64,000 nucleotides of DNA from Xylanibacter ruminicola (GTDB lineage Bacteria > Bacteroidota > Bacteroidia > Bacteroidales > Bacteroidaceae): contig SUYC01000013.1 in the NCBI GenBank assembly GCA_015060625.1, forward strand, positions 45,446 to 109,445. Direction: 5' to 3'. The notes under the pieces are model-generated. The model was not told where the DNA came from. It did not search any database and saw only the letters and a list, made by a program, of their open reading frames with translations. Shown in pieces: positions 1 to 8,862 of the stretch. The position numbers and the translations under genes were made by a program. Numbering within the stretch: position 1 is the first letter of the stretch; each line of letters starts with the position of its first letter.

Positions 1-364
1 TGGTGACGATAAAGTCCTGCACACCATCCTGACGAGGGTTCTGAAAATGCTGGGCACCTATCATGCCGTGCTCTTTCATGGTGTCGCCCATCTGCATGGC
101 AGGGTTCACCAATATGCGGTCATAGCCATGCAGCATCTCGGCATACATGCCACCCATGGAGGTGCCGATAATCAGGTCGGGCTTCTCGGTTTCACACATA
201 TTATATAATAAGGTCATCGCCTCTTCGGGGTGGATAGGCAGGTCGGGGGCTATCACCTCGGCCTCGGTCAACACCTCACGTATTCGGGTGACGGTACCAC
301 TCTGACCCGACGAGCCAAAGCCGTGCACATACATCACTTTTTTTCCTTTAAATAAATCCATCAT
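1..364 (-). CDS. YqiA/UPF0227-type alpha/beta-hydrolase, 5' part only
   Basis: Reading leftwards from tandem ATG codons at 364 and 361, the frame stays open to the window edge, so the C-terminus is missing. The protein begins MMDLFKGKKVMYVHGFGSSG, with the HGFGSSG oxyanion-loop motif seen in YqiA/YcfP esterases. About 65 residues later comes the nucleophile elbow GTSMGG (G-x-S-x-G), followed by a segment ending in LVNPAMQMG. That order fits small cytosolic esterases of the UPF0227 type. The catalytic Asp and His would lie beyond the edge. The gene is divergent from the aquaporin operon. The family call is fairly safe; the substrate is unknown. Confidence 0.75.
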   Translation of the reverse strand, partial: MMDLFKGKKVMYVHGFGSSGQSGTVTRIREVLTEAEVIAPDLPIHPEEAMTLLYNMCETEKPDLIIGTSMGGMYAEMLHGYDRILVNPAMQMGDTMKEHGMIGAQHFQNPRQDGVQDFIVT

Positions 365-395
365 GGTGCAAAAGTACAAAATTACGGCCAAAAAA

Positions 396-426
396 TTTGC
401 ACAAAACAAAATTATTTGTATCTTTG
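396..426 (+). promoter_or_regulatory. Bacteroidota promoter of the aquaporin operon
   Basis: TTTG at 396-399, a 19-bp spacer, then TATCTTTG at 419-426. This is a full match to the -33/-7 consensus of the Bacteroidota primary sigma factor. It lies 46 bp before the ATG at 472, which rules out the upstream in-frame TTG at 397 as the start. Confidence 0.85.
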
Positions 427-471
427 CAAGCAAATTTTCATATTAACAATCAACATTTTAAATGTAGGATT

Positions 472-1146
472 ATGAAAAAGTATTTAGCAGAAATGGTGGG
501 CACAATGGTGCTCGTGTTGATGGGCTGCGGTGTAGCCGTGAGTCTGGGTTGTGATCCTGTTAACAACATCCCCGCTGTGGTGGGCACGGCTTTTGCCTTC
601 GGCCTCTCAGTAGTGGCCATGGCTTATACCATCGGTGGTATCAGCGGTTGCCACATCAATCCAGCCATCACCATGGGATGCTATCTGAGCGGACGTATCA
701 GCGGAAAAGACTGCGGCATGTACATCCTGTTCCAGGTCATCGGTGCCTTTATCGGTTCTCTGCTATTGTATATACTCACGGAGAATGTGCCAGGCCTTGA
801 GGGCACTGGTGCCAACGACCTGCAGGCCAACGTGAGCATGCTGGGCGGACTGCTGGCTGAGATTATCTTCACTTGTGTGTTCGTGCTCGTGGTATTAGGT
901 GCCACCGCCAAGACCAATGGTGCTACCAACAACTTTGCCGGACTGGCTATCGGTCTTGCGCTCGTTTTGGTTCACCTGGTTTGCATCCGCTACACGGGCA
1001 CATCAGTTAACCCTGCCCGTTCTATCGCTCCTGCCTTCTTCGAGGGTGGCTCGGCATTGACTAATCTGTGGATATTCATCGTGGGTCCATTCGTAGGTAG
1101 TGCATGCGCTGCCGGCATCTGGAAACTCATTGACATTAAAAAATAA
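472..1146 (+). CDS. aqpZ: AqpZ-type aquaporin (water channel)
   Basis: This is a 224-residue inner-membrane MIP-family channel with six hydrophobic helices and both half-helix motifs, HINPA (N63) and SVNPAR (N180, R183). The residues matching the AqpZ selectivity filter (F43, H168, R183) fit a water-selective pore rather than a glycerol facilitator, which usually has Gly in place of the His. Those equivalences come from established AqpZ knowledge; specificity here is inferred. The start is ATG 472, because in-frame codons upstream overlap the promoter. The next gene follows after 24 bp, so the two are probably cotranscribed. Confidence 0.9.
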   Translation: MKKYLAEMVGTMVLVLMGCGVAVSLGCDPVNNIPAVVGTAFAFGLSVVAMAYTIGGISGCHINPAITMGCYLSGRISGKDCGMYILFQVIGAFIGSLLLYILTENVPGLEGTGANDLQANVSMLGGLLAEIIFTCVFVLVVLGATAKTNGATNNFAGLAIGLALVLVHLVCIRYTGTSVNPARSIAPAFFEGGSALTNLWIFIVGPFVGSACAAGIWKLIDIKK

Positions 1147-1170
1147 AAGAATAAAAGATTAAAGATTATA

Positions 1171-2397
1171 GTGAAACAAAACAACGGACTTTTTAAGGCA
1201 AACGGCGCCAACTATTTGGTGCCGTTTGTATTGATTACAACTCTCTTTTTTTTGTGGGGATTTGCAAGAGCTATCCTAGACGTACTCAACAAGCATTTCC
1301 AGAACGAGATGCACATCAGCATCACGCAGTCGAGCCTCATCCAGGTGACCACCTACATGGGCTACTTCCTGATGGCCATCCCTGCAGGACTGTTTATTAA
1401 CCGCTTCGGCTATCGTCGTGGCGTAGTATTCGGATTGCTACTGTTTGGTTTGGGCTCATGGTTGTTTGTGCCTTGTACCGAGGCAGGCACCTTAGATGCC
1501 TACCTGTTTGCGCTGTTCATCATCAGCGTGGGCTTGGTATTCCTGGAGACTGCTGCCAACCCTTACGTCACAGAACTAGGCGGCAAGGAAACGGCCTCCA
1601 GCAGATTAAACCTCTCACAGTCGTTCAATGGTCTGGGTTGCCTGTTTGCCACTTTTGCCGTGGGCCAGTTCCTGTTCAGCAATGGTGGCGGAAACATTGC
1701 TATACCCTATGTCATCTTAGGTGCAGTGGTGTTAGTGATAGCCTGCATTTTTGCGCGTGTAAAACTGCCTGAAATCAAGCATAACGACGGATTGGAAGAG
1801 AAAGCCAAGTATGGTCGCGAGCCATTGAAGCGCATCTGGAGTCATAAATATTTTGTCTATGGTCTCATCGCCTTACTGTCTTACGAGGTAGCCGAGATTT
1901 CTATCAACAGCTATTTCATCAACTATGTTACGGGCATGGGGTGGATGGACGACCGCACGGCCTCGATGGTGCTGACGGGTGCTCTGGCATTCTTCATGGT
2001 GGGCCGTTTTGTAGGCAGTTTTATCATGCGCTGGCTGCCAGCCGAGCACATGCTGCTTATCTGCGGTTGTGGTTGCGTGCTGTGCATCATGGCAGTGCTC
2101 ATGAATTTCGGCCGTCTGTCGCTGATAGGTCTGCTGGGCAACTATCTGTTCGAGGCCATTATGTTTCCCACCATTTTCTCGCTGGCTGTTCGTGGATTAG
2201 GTTCACTCACCAAGAGTGCTTCCAGCATTCTGATGATGACGCCTGTGGGCGGATGCGGCTTCCTGCTGGTAGGTATCATAGCCGATGCTACCGACATGGT
2301 AGTGCCCTTCATCATCCCCTTGCTCTGCTATATCGTGGTAGCTCTCTACGGCTTCGGCCTCAGCGTCCACCGCGAAGAGAAAGGCTTGCTCGATTAG
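1171..2397 (+). CDS. FucP-type MFS sugar:H+ symporter
   Basis: This 408-residue protein has twelve predicted membrane segments and starts at GTG 1171. It belongs to the fucose/glucose-galactose permease branch of the major facilitator superfamily. LWGFARAILDVLNKHFQ carries the helix-1 Asp, and FLETAANPYVTELG carries the helix-4 Glu; both match the proton/sugar-coupling residues known in FucP. The sugar is not readable from sequence: fucose, glucose or galactose are all possible. It sits between the aquaporin and a SusR-like regulator, 39 bp upstream of the latter, suggesting a small sugar-responsive operon. Confidence 0.85.
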   Translation: MKQNNGLFKANGANYLVPFVLITTLFFLWGFARAILDVLNKHFQNEMHISITQSSLIQVTTYMGYFLMAIPAGLFINRFGYRRGVVFGLLLFGLGSWLFVPCTEAGTLDAYLFALFIISVGLVFLETAANPYVTELGGKETASSRLNLSQSFNGLGCLFATFAVGQFLFSNGGGNIAIPYVILGAVVLVIACIFARVKLPEIKHNDGLEEKAKYGREPLKRIWSHKYFVYGLIALLSYEVAEISINSYFINYVTGMGWMDDRTASMVLTGALAFFMVGRFVGSFIMRWLPAEHMLLICGCGCVLCIMAVLMNFGRLSLIGLLGNYLFEAIMFPTIFSLAVRGLGSLTKSASSILMMTPVGGCGFLLVGIIADATDMVVPFIIPLLCYIVVALYGFGLSVHREEKGLLD

Positions 2398-2436
2398 TAC
2401 CATTTTAAAATCACACTCGAAACAATTAACTAAAAG

Positions 2437-4106
2437 ATGAAGAAAAGACTACTACTTCTATGTTTACTGCTGGCTATTATCAACACCATGCGAGCCTGCG
2501 ACAAACTGAATCTGGAGGCGTACTGCCAACAGATAGACCATGCCATAGCACACTCGGCCGACTATGTGGCTGCACACGAAAAGAAAATCGGCGAAGCCAA
2601 AAGGGCACTGGATTTCGAAACATCACCCAAAAACAAATACCAGATCAATTTCAAGTTGTATGAGCTCTACAAAGCGTTTGTAAGTGACTCGGCCATGTAC
2701 TACCTGACAGAGTGTATTAAGTTGGCCGACCAGTTGGGCGACAAATCGGGCTCAGTGAAATGTCGTGCGCTGATGGCTATCAGATGTTCGAACATCGGTA
2801 TGTATGACGAAGCACTCAACACGCTCGACTCGATTAATCCAGCAGGCATAGACACCCTTTCATTAGGCATCTATTATGAGGCCTACAACAATGTGTATAG
2901 CGAGTTGGCTTACTACACCCGACTGGAGCACATGCGACAGACTTATCAAGCCAAAGCCGACCATTACAAGAAACTGATGATGGAGATACTGCCGCCTACG
3001 TACGAGACACGCTTCTTGCGACTGGAGCAGCAGGCTCAGGTGGAAGGGAAACTGGATGAGGCCATGAGAATCAACGACGAATGGCTCAAGACGGTAGAAC
3101 CAGGCAGTCATCCCTATGCACTGGTGGCACTATACCGCTACATTGAATACAAGCTGCAGGGCAACAAACCCCAGATGATGCACTGGCTGGTGGAATCGGT
3201 GCTGGCCGACATCCGTAATGCGGCTATGGACCAAGGTTCTATGTGGGAACTGGCCAACGAACTGATGCTGAACGGCGATATTGATAAAGCATCGAGCTAC
3301 ATCAGTTTTACCAGCGACTGCGCCAACCGCTACGGCTCGCGCCAACGTAACTGGCAGATAGCACCACTGCTGACCACCATCGCCAAGAACTACAAAGCTA
3401 AGAGCGAACATACCACCAGTCAATTGCGCATGCTGGTGGTAGCCATCAGTCTGCTGCTGTTGCTGCTCTTGGGCGTACTGTTCTTCCTGCGCCGCCGCAA
3501 CCTGCAGTTGGATGCTGCCCGAATGGCACTGAAAGGGAAGAACGACGAGCTGGCCACCGCTAACAGTCAACTGGCCACACAAACCGAAAAGTTGTCAACG
3601 CTTAATTCTCAACTCTCAACTCTCAACTTTCTGAGAGTAACCGCGTAAAAGAGGAGTATATCGGACGCTTTATGAGTCTGTGCTCGCAGTATATCGACAA
3701 GTTGGACGACTATCGCAAGATGGTGAACAAGAAGATGAAGAACAAGGAGCTGGAGGATTTGTTCCGTATATCGAAATCTACCGAGCTGAAAGAGAAAGAG
3801 CTGGAAGAGTTGTATCAGAACTTCGACTCAGTGTTTCTGCACCTGTTTCCCAACTTTGTGAACGACTTTAATGCCCTGCTGCAAGACGACATGCAGGTAC
3901 ACCCCAAGGAGGAGAACCGACTGACCACAGAAATAAGAATTTTTGCCCTAATTCGACTGGGCATCGAAGACTCGTCGAAGATTGCGGAATTCCTGCATTA
4001 CAGTGTCAACACCATCTATAATTATCGTGCGCGTATCAAAAACGGCGCACTTGACAATCGCGAGAGTTTCGAACGACGTATCAAGCAGTTAGGTAACATA
4101 CAATAG
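2437..4106 (+). pseudogene. SusR-like TPR/membrane/HTH regulator, split by a frameshift at a heptamer repeat
   Basis: Frame one (2437-3648) encodes a signal peptide, a TPR-like sensor region, a membrane helix (about residues 326-350: MLVVAISLLLLLLLGVLFFL) and a coiled coil, then stops at 3646-3648. A second frame, open from 3606, continues ESNRVKEEYIGRFMSLC and ends at 4106 with a LuxR-like HTH (EIRIFALIRLGIEDSSKIAE). The intact paralog at 36577-38214 has the same order, including NRIKEEYIGRF at the join, so this is one gene in two frames. The break coincides with three copies of TCTCAAC. One extra copy, or two fewer, would restore the frame. It may be phase-variable, a decayed gene or an assembly error. 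ATG 3672 could restart a 144-residue fragment carrying only the HTH part. Confidence 0.85.
3607..3627 (+). repeat. (TCTCAAC)x3 tandem heptamer inside the SusR-like gene
   Basis: Three perfect head-to-tail copies of TCTCAAC span 3607-3627, with degenerate copies just before (TTGTCAACGCTTAAT). In frame this encodes a Leu/Ser/Asn/Gln-rich coiled-coil stretch. Three units equal 21 nt, one coiled-coil heptad. A one-unit change shifts the reading frame, which makes this a plausible slipped-strand mispairing site. Confidence 0.85.
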
Positions 4107-4154
4107 CATCTTACAGTTAACAAAATATTATAAAAAAATTGAAATAATCCACTA

Positions 4155-4189
4155 ATTGGCGGTTAAATTCTACTAACCGTCAATTTTTT
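4155..4189 (+). terminator. Rho-independent terminator after the SusR-like gene
   Basis: ATTGGCGGTTA (4155-4165) pairs with TAACCGTCAAT (4174-4184) around an 8-nt loop, with one G-U pair, followed by a run of T. It separates this transcription unit from the efflux operon. Confidence 0.85.
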
Positions 4190-4199
4190 GTCTATTTTA

Positions 4200-4231
4200 T
4201 TTGGAAGTTATCGATAAACTTATTACCTTTG
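4200..4231 (+). promoter_or_regulatory. Promoter of the TolC/MacAB/LytTR operon
   Basis: TTTG at 4200-4203, a 20-bp spacer and TACCTTTG at 4224-4231. Transcription should begin near 4238, so codons at or before 4229 cannot be the TolC start. Confidence 0.8.
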
Positions 4232-4255
4232 CCGACGAAATCAATTATGATTGGG

Positions 4256-5587
4256 ATGAAGAAAAAATTAGTTGTATTAAGTATGTTGATGCTGACGCTG
4301 ACGATATCAGCTCAGAAAAAATGGACCATGCAAGAATGTATCGACTATGCCATGGCAAACAACATAACTCTGCAGAAATCAAAACTGCAGAAGCAGAGTG
4401 CAACCGAAGACCTGAAGGGCTCGAAGGCTGCATTGCTGCCTACTCTGAACGCATCTACCAACCAGAGCGTGGGCTACCAGCCCTGGAAGGATTCGGGCGT
4501 ATCTACTGTTACTAACGGTATGGTAAACACCAAAGTTGACAAATCCTATTATAATGGTTCGTATGCTGTTAACGCTCAATGGACTGTTTGGAACGGCAAC
4601 CGAAACACCAATACCATCAAGCTGAACAAGATAAGCGAAGACGAAGCCGAACTGCAAAGCAAGGAAACAGCCAACAGCATTCAGGAGCGTATAGCCCAGC
4701 TATACACCCAGATTCTGTATTTGGCCGAGAACGTAAAGGTGAACGAGCAGATGCTGGAAACCGCCAAGAAAAACGAGGAGCGCGGACAGGAGATGGTGAA
4801 CGTAGGTAAAATGAGCAAGGCCGACCTGGCCCAGTTGAGTGCTCAGCGAGCCACCGACGAGTATAATATTGTAGAAACGCGCAGTCAGCTGTTGAACTAC
4901 AAACTGCAACTGAAACAGTTGTTGGAGATTACCGATGAAACGGACTTTGACGTGGCTATCCCAGAGATTTCCGACACGATGGTATTGAAAGAGGTGCCCA
5001 CCCTGCAGGGTGTTTACGAGCAGGCACTGCTGAACCGTCCTGAAATTGAGCGTTCTAAGTTAGCCATCAAGAGCAGCGACGTGAACCTCTCGGTAGCAAA
5101 AGCCGGTTGGCTGCCCACCGTTAGTATGACAGGTAGCTTTGGCACCAGCACCAACTCACTGAATTCGAACGGCTGGGGCAAGCAGATGAAGACCAACTTT
5201 GATGCAATGGCAGGTGTTTCGGTTAGTGTACCCATCTATGATGGCAGATCTACCAAGACTTCGGTGAACAAGGCCAAGATTCAACAGTTGTCGGCTCAGC
5301 TCGATCTGTTAGATCAACAAAAGACGCTCTACTCTACTATTCAGGAGTACTGGTTGAATGCTCAAACCAACCAGCAGAAGTACAAGGCCGCCAGCGCAAC
5401 TGTTGAGAGCGAGCAACTGAGTTACAACCTGCTACAGGAGCAGTTCCGTTTGGGACTGAAGAACATCGTGGAACTGATGACTGGTAAGGACAACCTGCTC
5501 TCGGCTCAGCAGAACCAGTTGCAGTCGAAGTATCAGACCATCTACAACCAGCAGATGCTGAAGTTCTACGAAACGGGAGAGATGTGA
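4256..5587 (+). CDS. TolC-family outer-membrane efflux channel
   Basis: This protein of about 443 residues starts MKKKLVVLSMLMLTLTISAQ, a clear signal peptide ending in the S-A-Q form typical of Bacteroidota. The mature part begins KKWTMQECIDYAMANN, the usual TolC/OEP opening, and shows two similar long helical halves, e.g. VNEQMLETAKKNEERGQEMV and the C-terminal YNLLQEQFRLGLKN. It would form the trimeric outer-membrane duct of a tripartite exporter whose adaptor and ABC parts follow directly. ATG 4256 is preferred; ATG 4247 is also possible. The promoter excludes anything further upstream. Confidence 0.9.
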   Translation: MKKKLVVLSMLMLTLTISAQKKWTMQECIDYAMANNITLQKSKLQKQSATEDLKGSKAALLPTLNASTNQSVGYQPWKDSGVSTVTNGMVNTKVDKSYYNGSYAVNAQWTVWNGNRNTNTIKLNKISEDEAELQSKETANSIQERIAQLYTQILYLAENVKVNEQMLETAKKNEERGQEMVNVGKMSKADLAQLSAQRATDEYNIVETRSQLLNYKLQLKQLLEITDETDFDVAIPEISDTMVLKEVPTLQGVYEQALLNRPEIERSKLAIKSSDVNLSVAKAGWLPTVSMTGSFGTSTNSLNSNGWGKQMKTNFDAMAGVSVSVPIYDGRSTKTSVNKAKIQQLSAQLDLLDQQKTLYSTIQEYWLNAQTNQQKYKAASATVESEQLSYNLLQEQFRLGLKNIVELMTGKDNLLSAQQNQLQSKYQTIYNQQMLKFYETGEM

Positions 5588-5613
5588 TAATAGATAATTA
5601 GGAATTGAGAGAT

Positions 5614-6828
5614 ATGAAAAAGATCGGTAAGAAAGGATGGATTGGTATCGGCATCGTGGCCGTTATCGTGATTGTTGCCCTGGTAAAATGCACTGGCGGC
5701 AAGAAAGAAGAGAAGATTAGCTTTGATACCGCAAAGGTAGAGAAAACAAATATCCAGACCAGCATTACAGCTACTGGCACCATCGAGCCTGTAACCAGCG
5801 TAACCGTTGGTACACAGGTGAGTGGTATCGTGAGTCATCTGTATGTAGATTACAACAGCGTAGTCAAGAAGGGACAGGTGATTGCCGAGTTGGACCGCAC
5901 CAACCTGATAAGTGAGCTGAACACCGCCAAGGCTAACTTGAGCAGTGCACAAAGCTCGTTGAACTATCAGCTGAGTAATTATAATAGGTATAAGGAACTG
6001 TACAATAAGGGACTGGTAAGTGCCGATGAGTTTGAGAGTGCCCGACTGCAGTATCTGCAAGCCAAAGAGCAGGTGAGCACCTCGAAAGAGAGTCTGCAAC
6101 GCGCACAAACAAACCTGGGTTATGCCACCATCACATCGCCTATCGATGGTGTCATCCTGTCGAAATCTGTTGAAGAAGGTCAGACTGTAGCTGCCTCGTT
6201 CAACACCCCAGAGCTGTTTGTGATTGCACAAGACCTGACCGACATGCGTGTGATTGCCGACATCGACGAAGCCGACATAGGTGGCGTAAAGGAGGGACAG
6301 CGCGTGAGCTTTACCGTAGATGCCTTCCCCGACGACCAGTTCGAAGGTCGCGTAACACAGGTTCGTCAGCAGGCCACTACCGAGAGTAACGTAGTGACTT
6401 ACGAGGTGGTGATTTCGGCCCCCAACAACGACTTGAAATTGAAACCTGGTTTGACTGCCAACGTCACCATCTTCACTTTGGAGAAGAACGACGTATTGGC
6501 CGTACCTGCCAAGGCACTGCGATTCCACCCCAACGAGGCATTGTTGCAGGAGGGTGAGACTATTGAGGATTGCGAGGGCGACCACAAACTATGGACCAAA
6601 GAAGGAACTGTATTCAAGGCTCATCAGGTTGAGATTGGTACCAGCAATGGTATCATGACCGAGATTACCGGCGGCATCAAGGTTGGTACAGAGATTCTGA
6701 CCGACTTTAACATCAGCGGCGGTACTGCCGACGCTGAGCAGCAGCAGGCCAACCCATTCATGCCACGCCCAAGAAATAATAACAAACAGAATGGAAACGG
6801 CGGCGGAAATGCACCGCAGAGAAAATAA
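5614..6828 (+). CDS. MacA/HlyD-type periplasmic adaptor
   Basis: This 404-residue membrane-fusion protein has an N-terminal anchor (WIGIGIVAVIVIVALVKC) and a barrel-sandwich half (GTQVSGIVSHLYVDYNSVVK). An alpha-hairpin follows (about residues 95-160), then the second lipoyl half (YATITSPIDGVILSKSVEEG) and beta-barrel and membrane-proximal domains. The C-terminus is Asn/Gly rich. It would link the MacB-type ABC transporter to the TolC-like duct. ATG 5614 is chosen over an in-frame TTG at 5605. The gap from the TolC gene is 26 bp and holds two degenerate AATTAGG-like heptamers. Confidence 0.9.
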   Translation: MKKIGKKGWIGIGIVAVIVIVALVKCTGGKKEEKISFDTAKVEKTNIQTSITATGTIEPVTSVTVGTQVSGIVSHLYVDYNSVVKKGQVIAELDRTNLISELNTAKANLSSAQSSLNYQLSNYNRYKELYNKGLVSADEFESARLQYLQAKEQVSTSKESLQRAQTNLGYATITSPIDGVILSKSVEEGQTVAASFNTPELFVIAQDLTDMRVIADIDEADIGGVKEGQRVSFTVDAFPDDQFEGRVTQVRQQATTESNVVTYEVVISAPNNDLKLKPGLTANVTIFTLEKNDVLAVPAKALRFHPNEALLQEGETIEDCEGDHKLWTKEGTVFKAHQVEIGTSNGIMTEITGGIKVGTEILTDFNISGGTADAEQQQANPFMPRPRNNNKQNGNGGGNAPQRK

Positions 6829-6853
6829 TCCGTGTGAATCCGTGAAATCCGTG
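6827..6853 (+). repeat. AATCCGTG x3 direct repeat in an operon spacer
   Basis: AATCCGTG occurs at 6827-6834, 6837-6844 and 6846-6853, filling the spacer between the adaptor stop codon and the ABC ATPase start at 6862. No promoter is visible inside it. Confidence 0.75.
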
Positions 6854-6861
6854 CCAAAATT

Positions 6862-7617
6862 ATGAAAGAAGAGAAGAGAGTAGTTATTGAACTGCAGAAC
6901 GTTAAGCGCTACTTCCAAGTGGGCAGTGAGACGGTGAAAGCCTTGCGAGGCGTCTCGTTCAAGATTTACGAGGGCGAGTTCGTTACCATCCAAGGCACAT
7001 CGGGATCTGGTAAGAGTACACTGCTTAATCAGTTGGGGTGTCTTGACACGCCTACCAGCGGCGAATACCTGCTGGATGGTATTGCTGTGCGCACCATGTC
7101 GAAGACACAGCGTGCCAAACTGCGCAACCGCAAGATTGGCTTTGTGTTCCAGAATTACAATCTGCTGGCCAAAACCACAGCTTTGGAGAATGTGGAACTG
7201 CCACTGATGTATAACTCAGAGATTTCGGCCTCGGAGCGTCGCCGTAAAGCCATGGAAGCCCTGAAGGCCGTGGGACTGGAAGACCGCATGTATCACAAGT
7301 CGAACCAGATGTCGGGAGGTCAGATGCAGCGTGTAGCCATTGCCCGTGCGCTGGTTAACGATCCAGCAGTGCTGTTGGCCGACGAGGCCACAGGTAACCT
7401 CGACACCCGTACATCGTTCGAGATGCTGGTACTGTTTCAGGAACTTTACAAACAAGGTCACACGATTATCTTTGTGACCCACAACCCTGAGATAGCCGAG
7501 TATTCGAGTCGTAATATCAATCTGCGCGATGGCAAGATTCGCGAGGATACCATCAATACTCATATCAAGTCGGCAGCCGAGGCACTGGCACAGTTACCCG
7601 CTCCGCAGGACGATTAA
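6862..7617 (+). CDS. ABC transporter ATPase, MacB/LolD type
   Basis: This 251-residue cytosolic nucleotide-binding subunit has Walker A GTSGSGKST (45-53), a Q-loop in GFVFQNYNLL, the signature SGGQMQRVAIARAL (151-164), Walker B VLLADEATGNLD (170-181) and switch His in FVTHNPE. That spacing and the LADEATGNLD form mark the MacB/LolD/FtsE branch, which powers FtsX-type permeases mechanically rather than pumping through the membrane domain. The permease follows after 27 bp. Together with the adaptor and the TolC-like protein it should form one MacAB-TolC-like export system. The exported compound is unknown. Confidence 0.93.
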   Translation: MKEEKRVVIELQNVKRYFQVGSETVKALRGVSFKIYEGEFVTIQGTSGSGKSTLLNQLGCLDTPTSGEYLLDGIAVRTMSKTQRAKLRNRKIGFVFQNYNLLAKTTALENVELPLMYNSEISASERRRKAMEALKAVGLEDRMYHKSNQMSGGQMQRVAIARALVNDPAVLLADEATGNLDTRTSFEMLVLFQELYKQGHTIIFVTHNPEIAEYSSRNINLRDGKIREDTINTHIKSAAEALAQLPAPQDD

Positions 7618-7619
7618 AA

Positions 7620-7633
7620 ATTAAGAATTAAGA
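7620..7633 (+). repeat. ATTAAGA x2 tandem heptamer in an operon spacer
   Basis: Two adjacent ATTAAGA copies lie in the 27-bp gap between the ABC ATPase and permease genes, followed by a poly-A run and the ATG at 7645. It is the same style of short spacer repeat as at 6827 and 29489. Confidence 0.6.
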
Positions 7634-7644
7634 AAAAAAAAGAG

Positions 7645-8862
7645 ATGAATATTCTCAATTTATTTAAAGTTAGTCTGAAGGCCGTAGCGAACAATAAGAT
7701 GCGCTCGTTCCTGTCGATGCTGGGTATCATCATCGGCGTGGCAGCAGTGATTATCATGATGAGCATCGGTCAGGGCTCGAAGGAGAGCATTCGTGCCGAA
7801 CTCTCAACAATGGGTACCAACCTGCTGACCATCCGTCCTGGTGCCGATATGCGAGGTGGTGTGCGACAGGATCCGTCGAGCATGCAGACACTGAAGATGG
7901 CCGACTACGAGCGTATTGTTCGTGAGAAGCGTTTTGTTACCAAGGTATCGCCCGAGGTGACAGCCAGCGGTCAGGCCATCTATGGCAGTAAGAACACCAA
8001 CGCCTCGATGTATGGCGAATCGATAGACTATCTGGATATCCGACTATGGACTATCGAAGAAGGCGAATGTTTTACTGAGGAGGACATCAAAAAAGCCTCG
8101 AAAGTATGCGTGGTAGGTGCCACCATCGTAAAAGAACTGTTTGGCGAGGGTGCCGAGTGTATCGGCAAAACCATCCGCTTCAAGAGTATCCCCATGCGTA
8201 TTGTGGGTGTACTGAAGTCGAAGGGCTACAACTCATGGGGCATGGACCAGGACAATGTGATTATTGCCCCCTACACCACCGTGATGAAACGTATTGCTGC
8301 CCAGACCTATTTCTCGAGTATCGTTTGCTCGGCTGTAACCGAGGAACTGAGCGATGCTGCCATCGAGGAACTCACACAGATACTGCGCAACAACCACAAG
8401 CTGAAGGAGGATGCCGACGACGACTTCACCATCCGCTCACAGGCAGAAATGATGGAGACCATGTCGAGTACGATGGACACCGTCACTATCATTCTGGTTG
8501 TGGCAGCAGCCTTCTCGCTATTGGTAGCGGGCATTGGTATTATGAACATTATGCTGGTAAGTGTAACCGAGCGCACCAAGGAGATTGGACTGCGCATGGC
8601 GGTAGGTGCTACCGGTCCTGTTATATCGTTACAGTTTCTGATAGAGAGTGTGCTGATATCCTTTACAGGCGGACTGATAGGTGTGATTGTAGGCGTAGGC
8701 GCTAGCACCTTCTTAGCATCATTCGGCATGCCTTCAAGCATTCCTGCCTGGAGTATCTACGTATCGTTCCTGGTATGTGTGTTTATCGGTGTACTGTTTG
8801 GTTACATACCGGCACAGAAAGCTGCAAATATGGATCCAATAGAAGCTATAAGACATGAATAA
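7645..8862 (+). CDS. MacB/FtsX-type ABC permease
   Basis: This 405-residue inner-membrane protein has one N-terminal helix (FLSMLGIIIGVAAVIIMMSI), a large periplasmic MacB core domain (about residues 45-270) and three C-terminal helices of an FtsX domain. The latter begins around TIILVVAAAFSLLVAGIGI and includes ERTKEIGLRMAVGAT, the conserved coupling loop. It works with the preceding ATPase. The start of the histidine kinase gene overlaps its end by 8 bp, so export and signalling genes are translationally coupled. Confidence 0.92.
   Translation: MNILNLFKVSLKAVANNKMRSFLSMLGIIIGVAAVIIMMSIGQGSKESIRAELSTMGTNLLTIRPGADMRGGVRQDPSSMQTLKMADYERIVREKRFVTKVSPEVTASGQAIYGSKNTNASMYGESIDYLDIRLWTIEEGECFTEEDIKKASKVCVVGATIVKELFGEGAECIGKTIRFKSIPMRIVGVLKSKGYNSWGMDQDNVIIAPYTTVMKRIAAQTYFSSIVCSAVTEELSDAAIEELTQILRNNHKLKEDADDDFTIRSQAEMMETMSSTMDTVTIILVVAAAFSLLVAGIGIMNIMLVSVTERTKEIGLRMAVGATGPVISLQFLIESVLISFTGGLIGVIVGVGASTFLASFGMPSSIPAWSIYVSFLVCVFIGVLFGYIPAQKAANMDPIEAIRHE

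Noticed and set aside
397..471. Upstream extension of the aquaporin from an in-frame TTG
   Set aside because: It covers the -7 element and would place hydrophilic residues before the first membrane helix; ATG 472 matches the AqpZ length.
4201..4515. 104-residue open frame before and over the TolC start
   Set aside because: Its beginning overlaps the promoter and it runs out of frame through the TolC signal peptide.
5566..6585. 339-residue open frame on the minus strand
   Set aside because: Antisense to the MacA-type adaptor, whose lipoyl and hairpin motifs are clear; no start signals on the minus strand.
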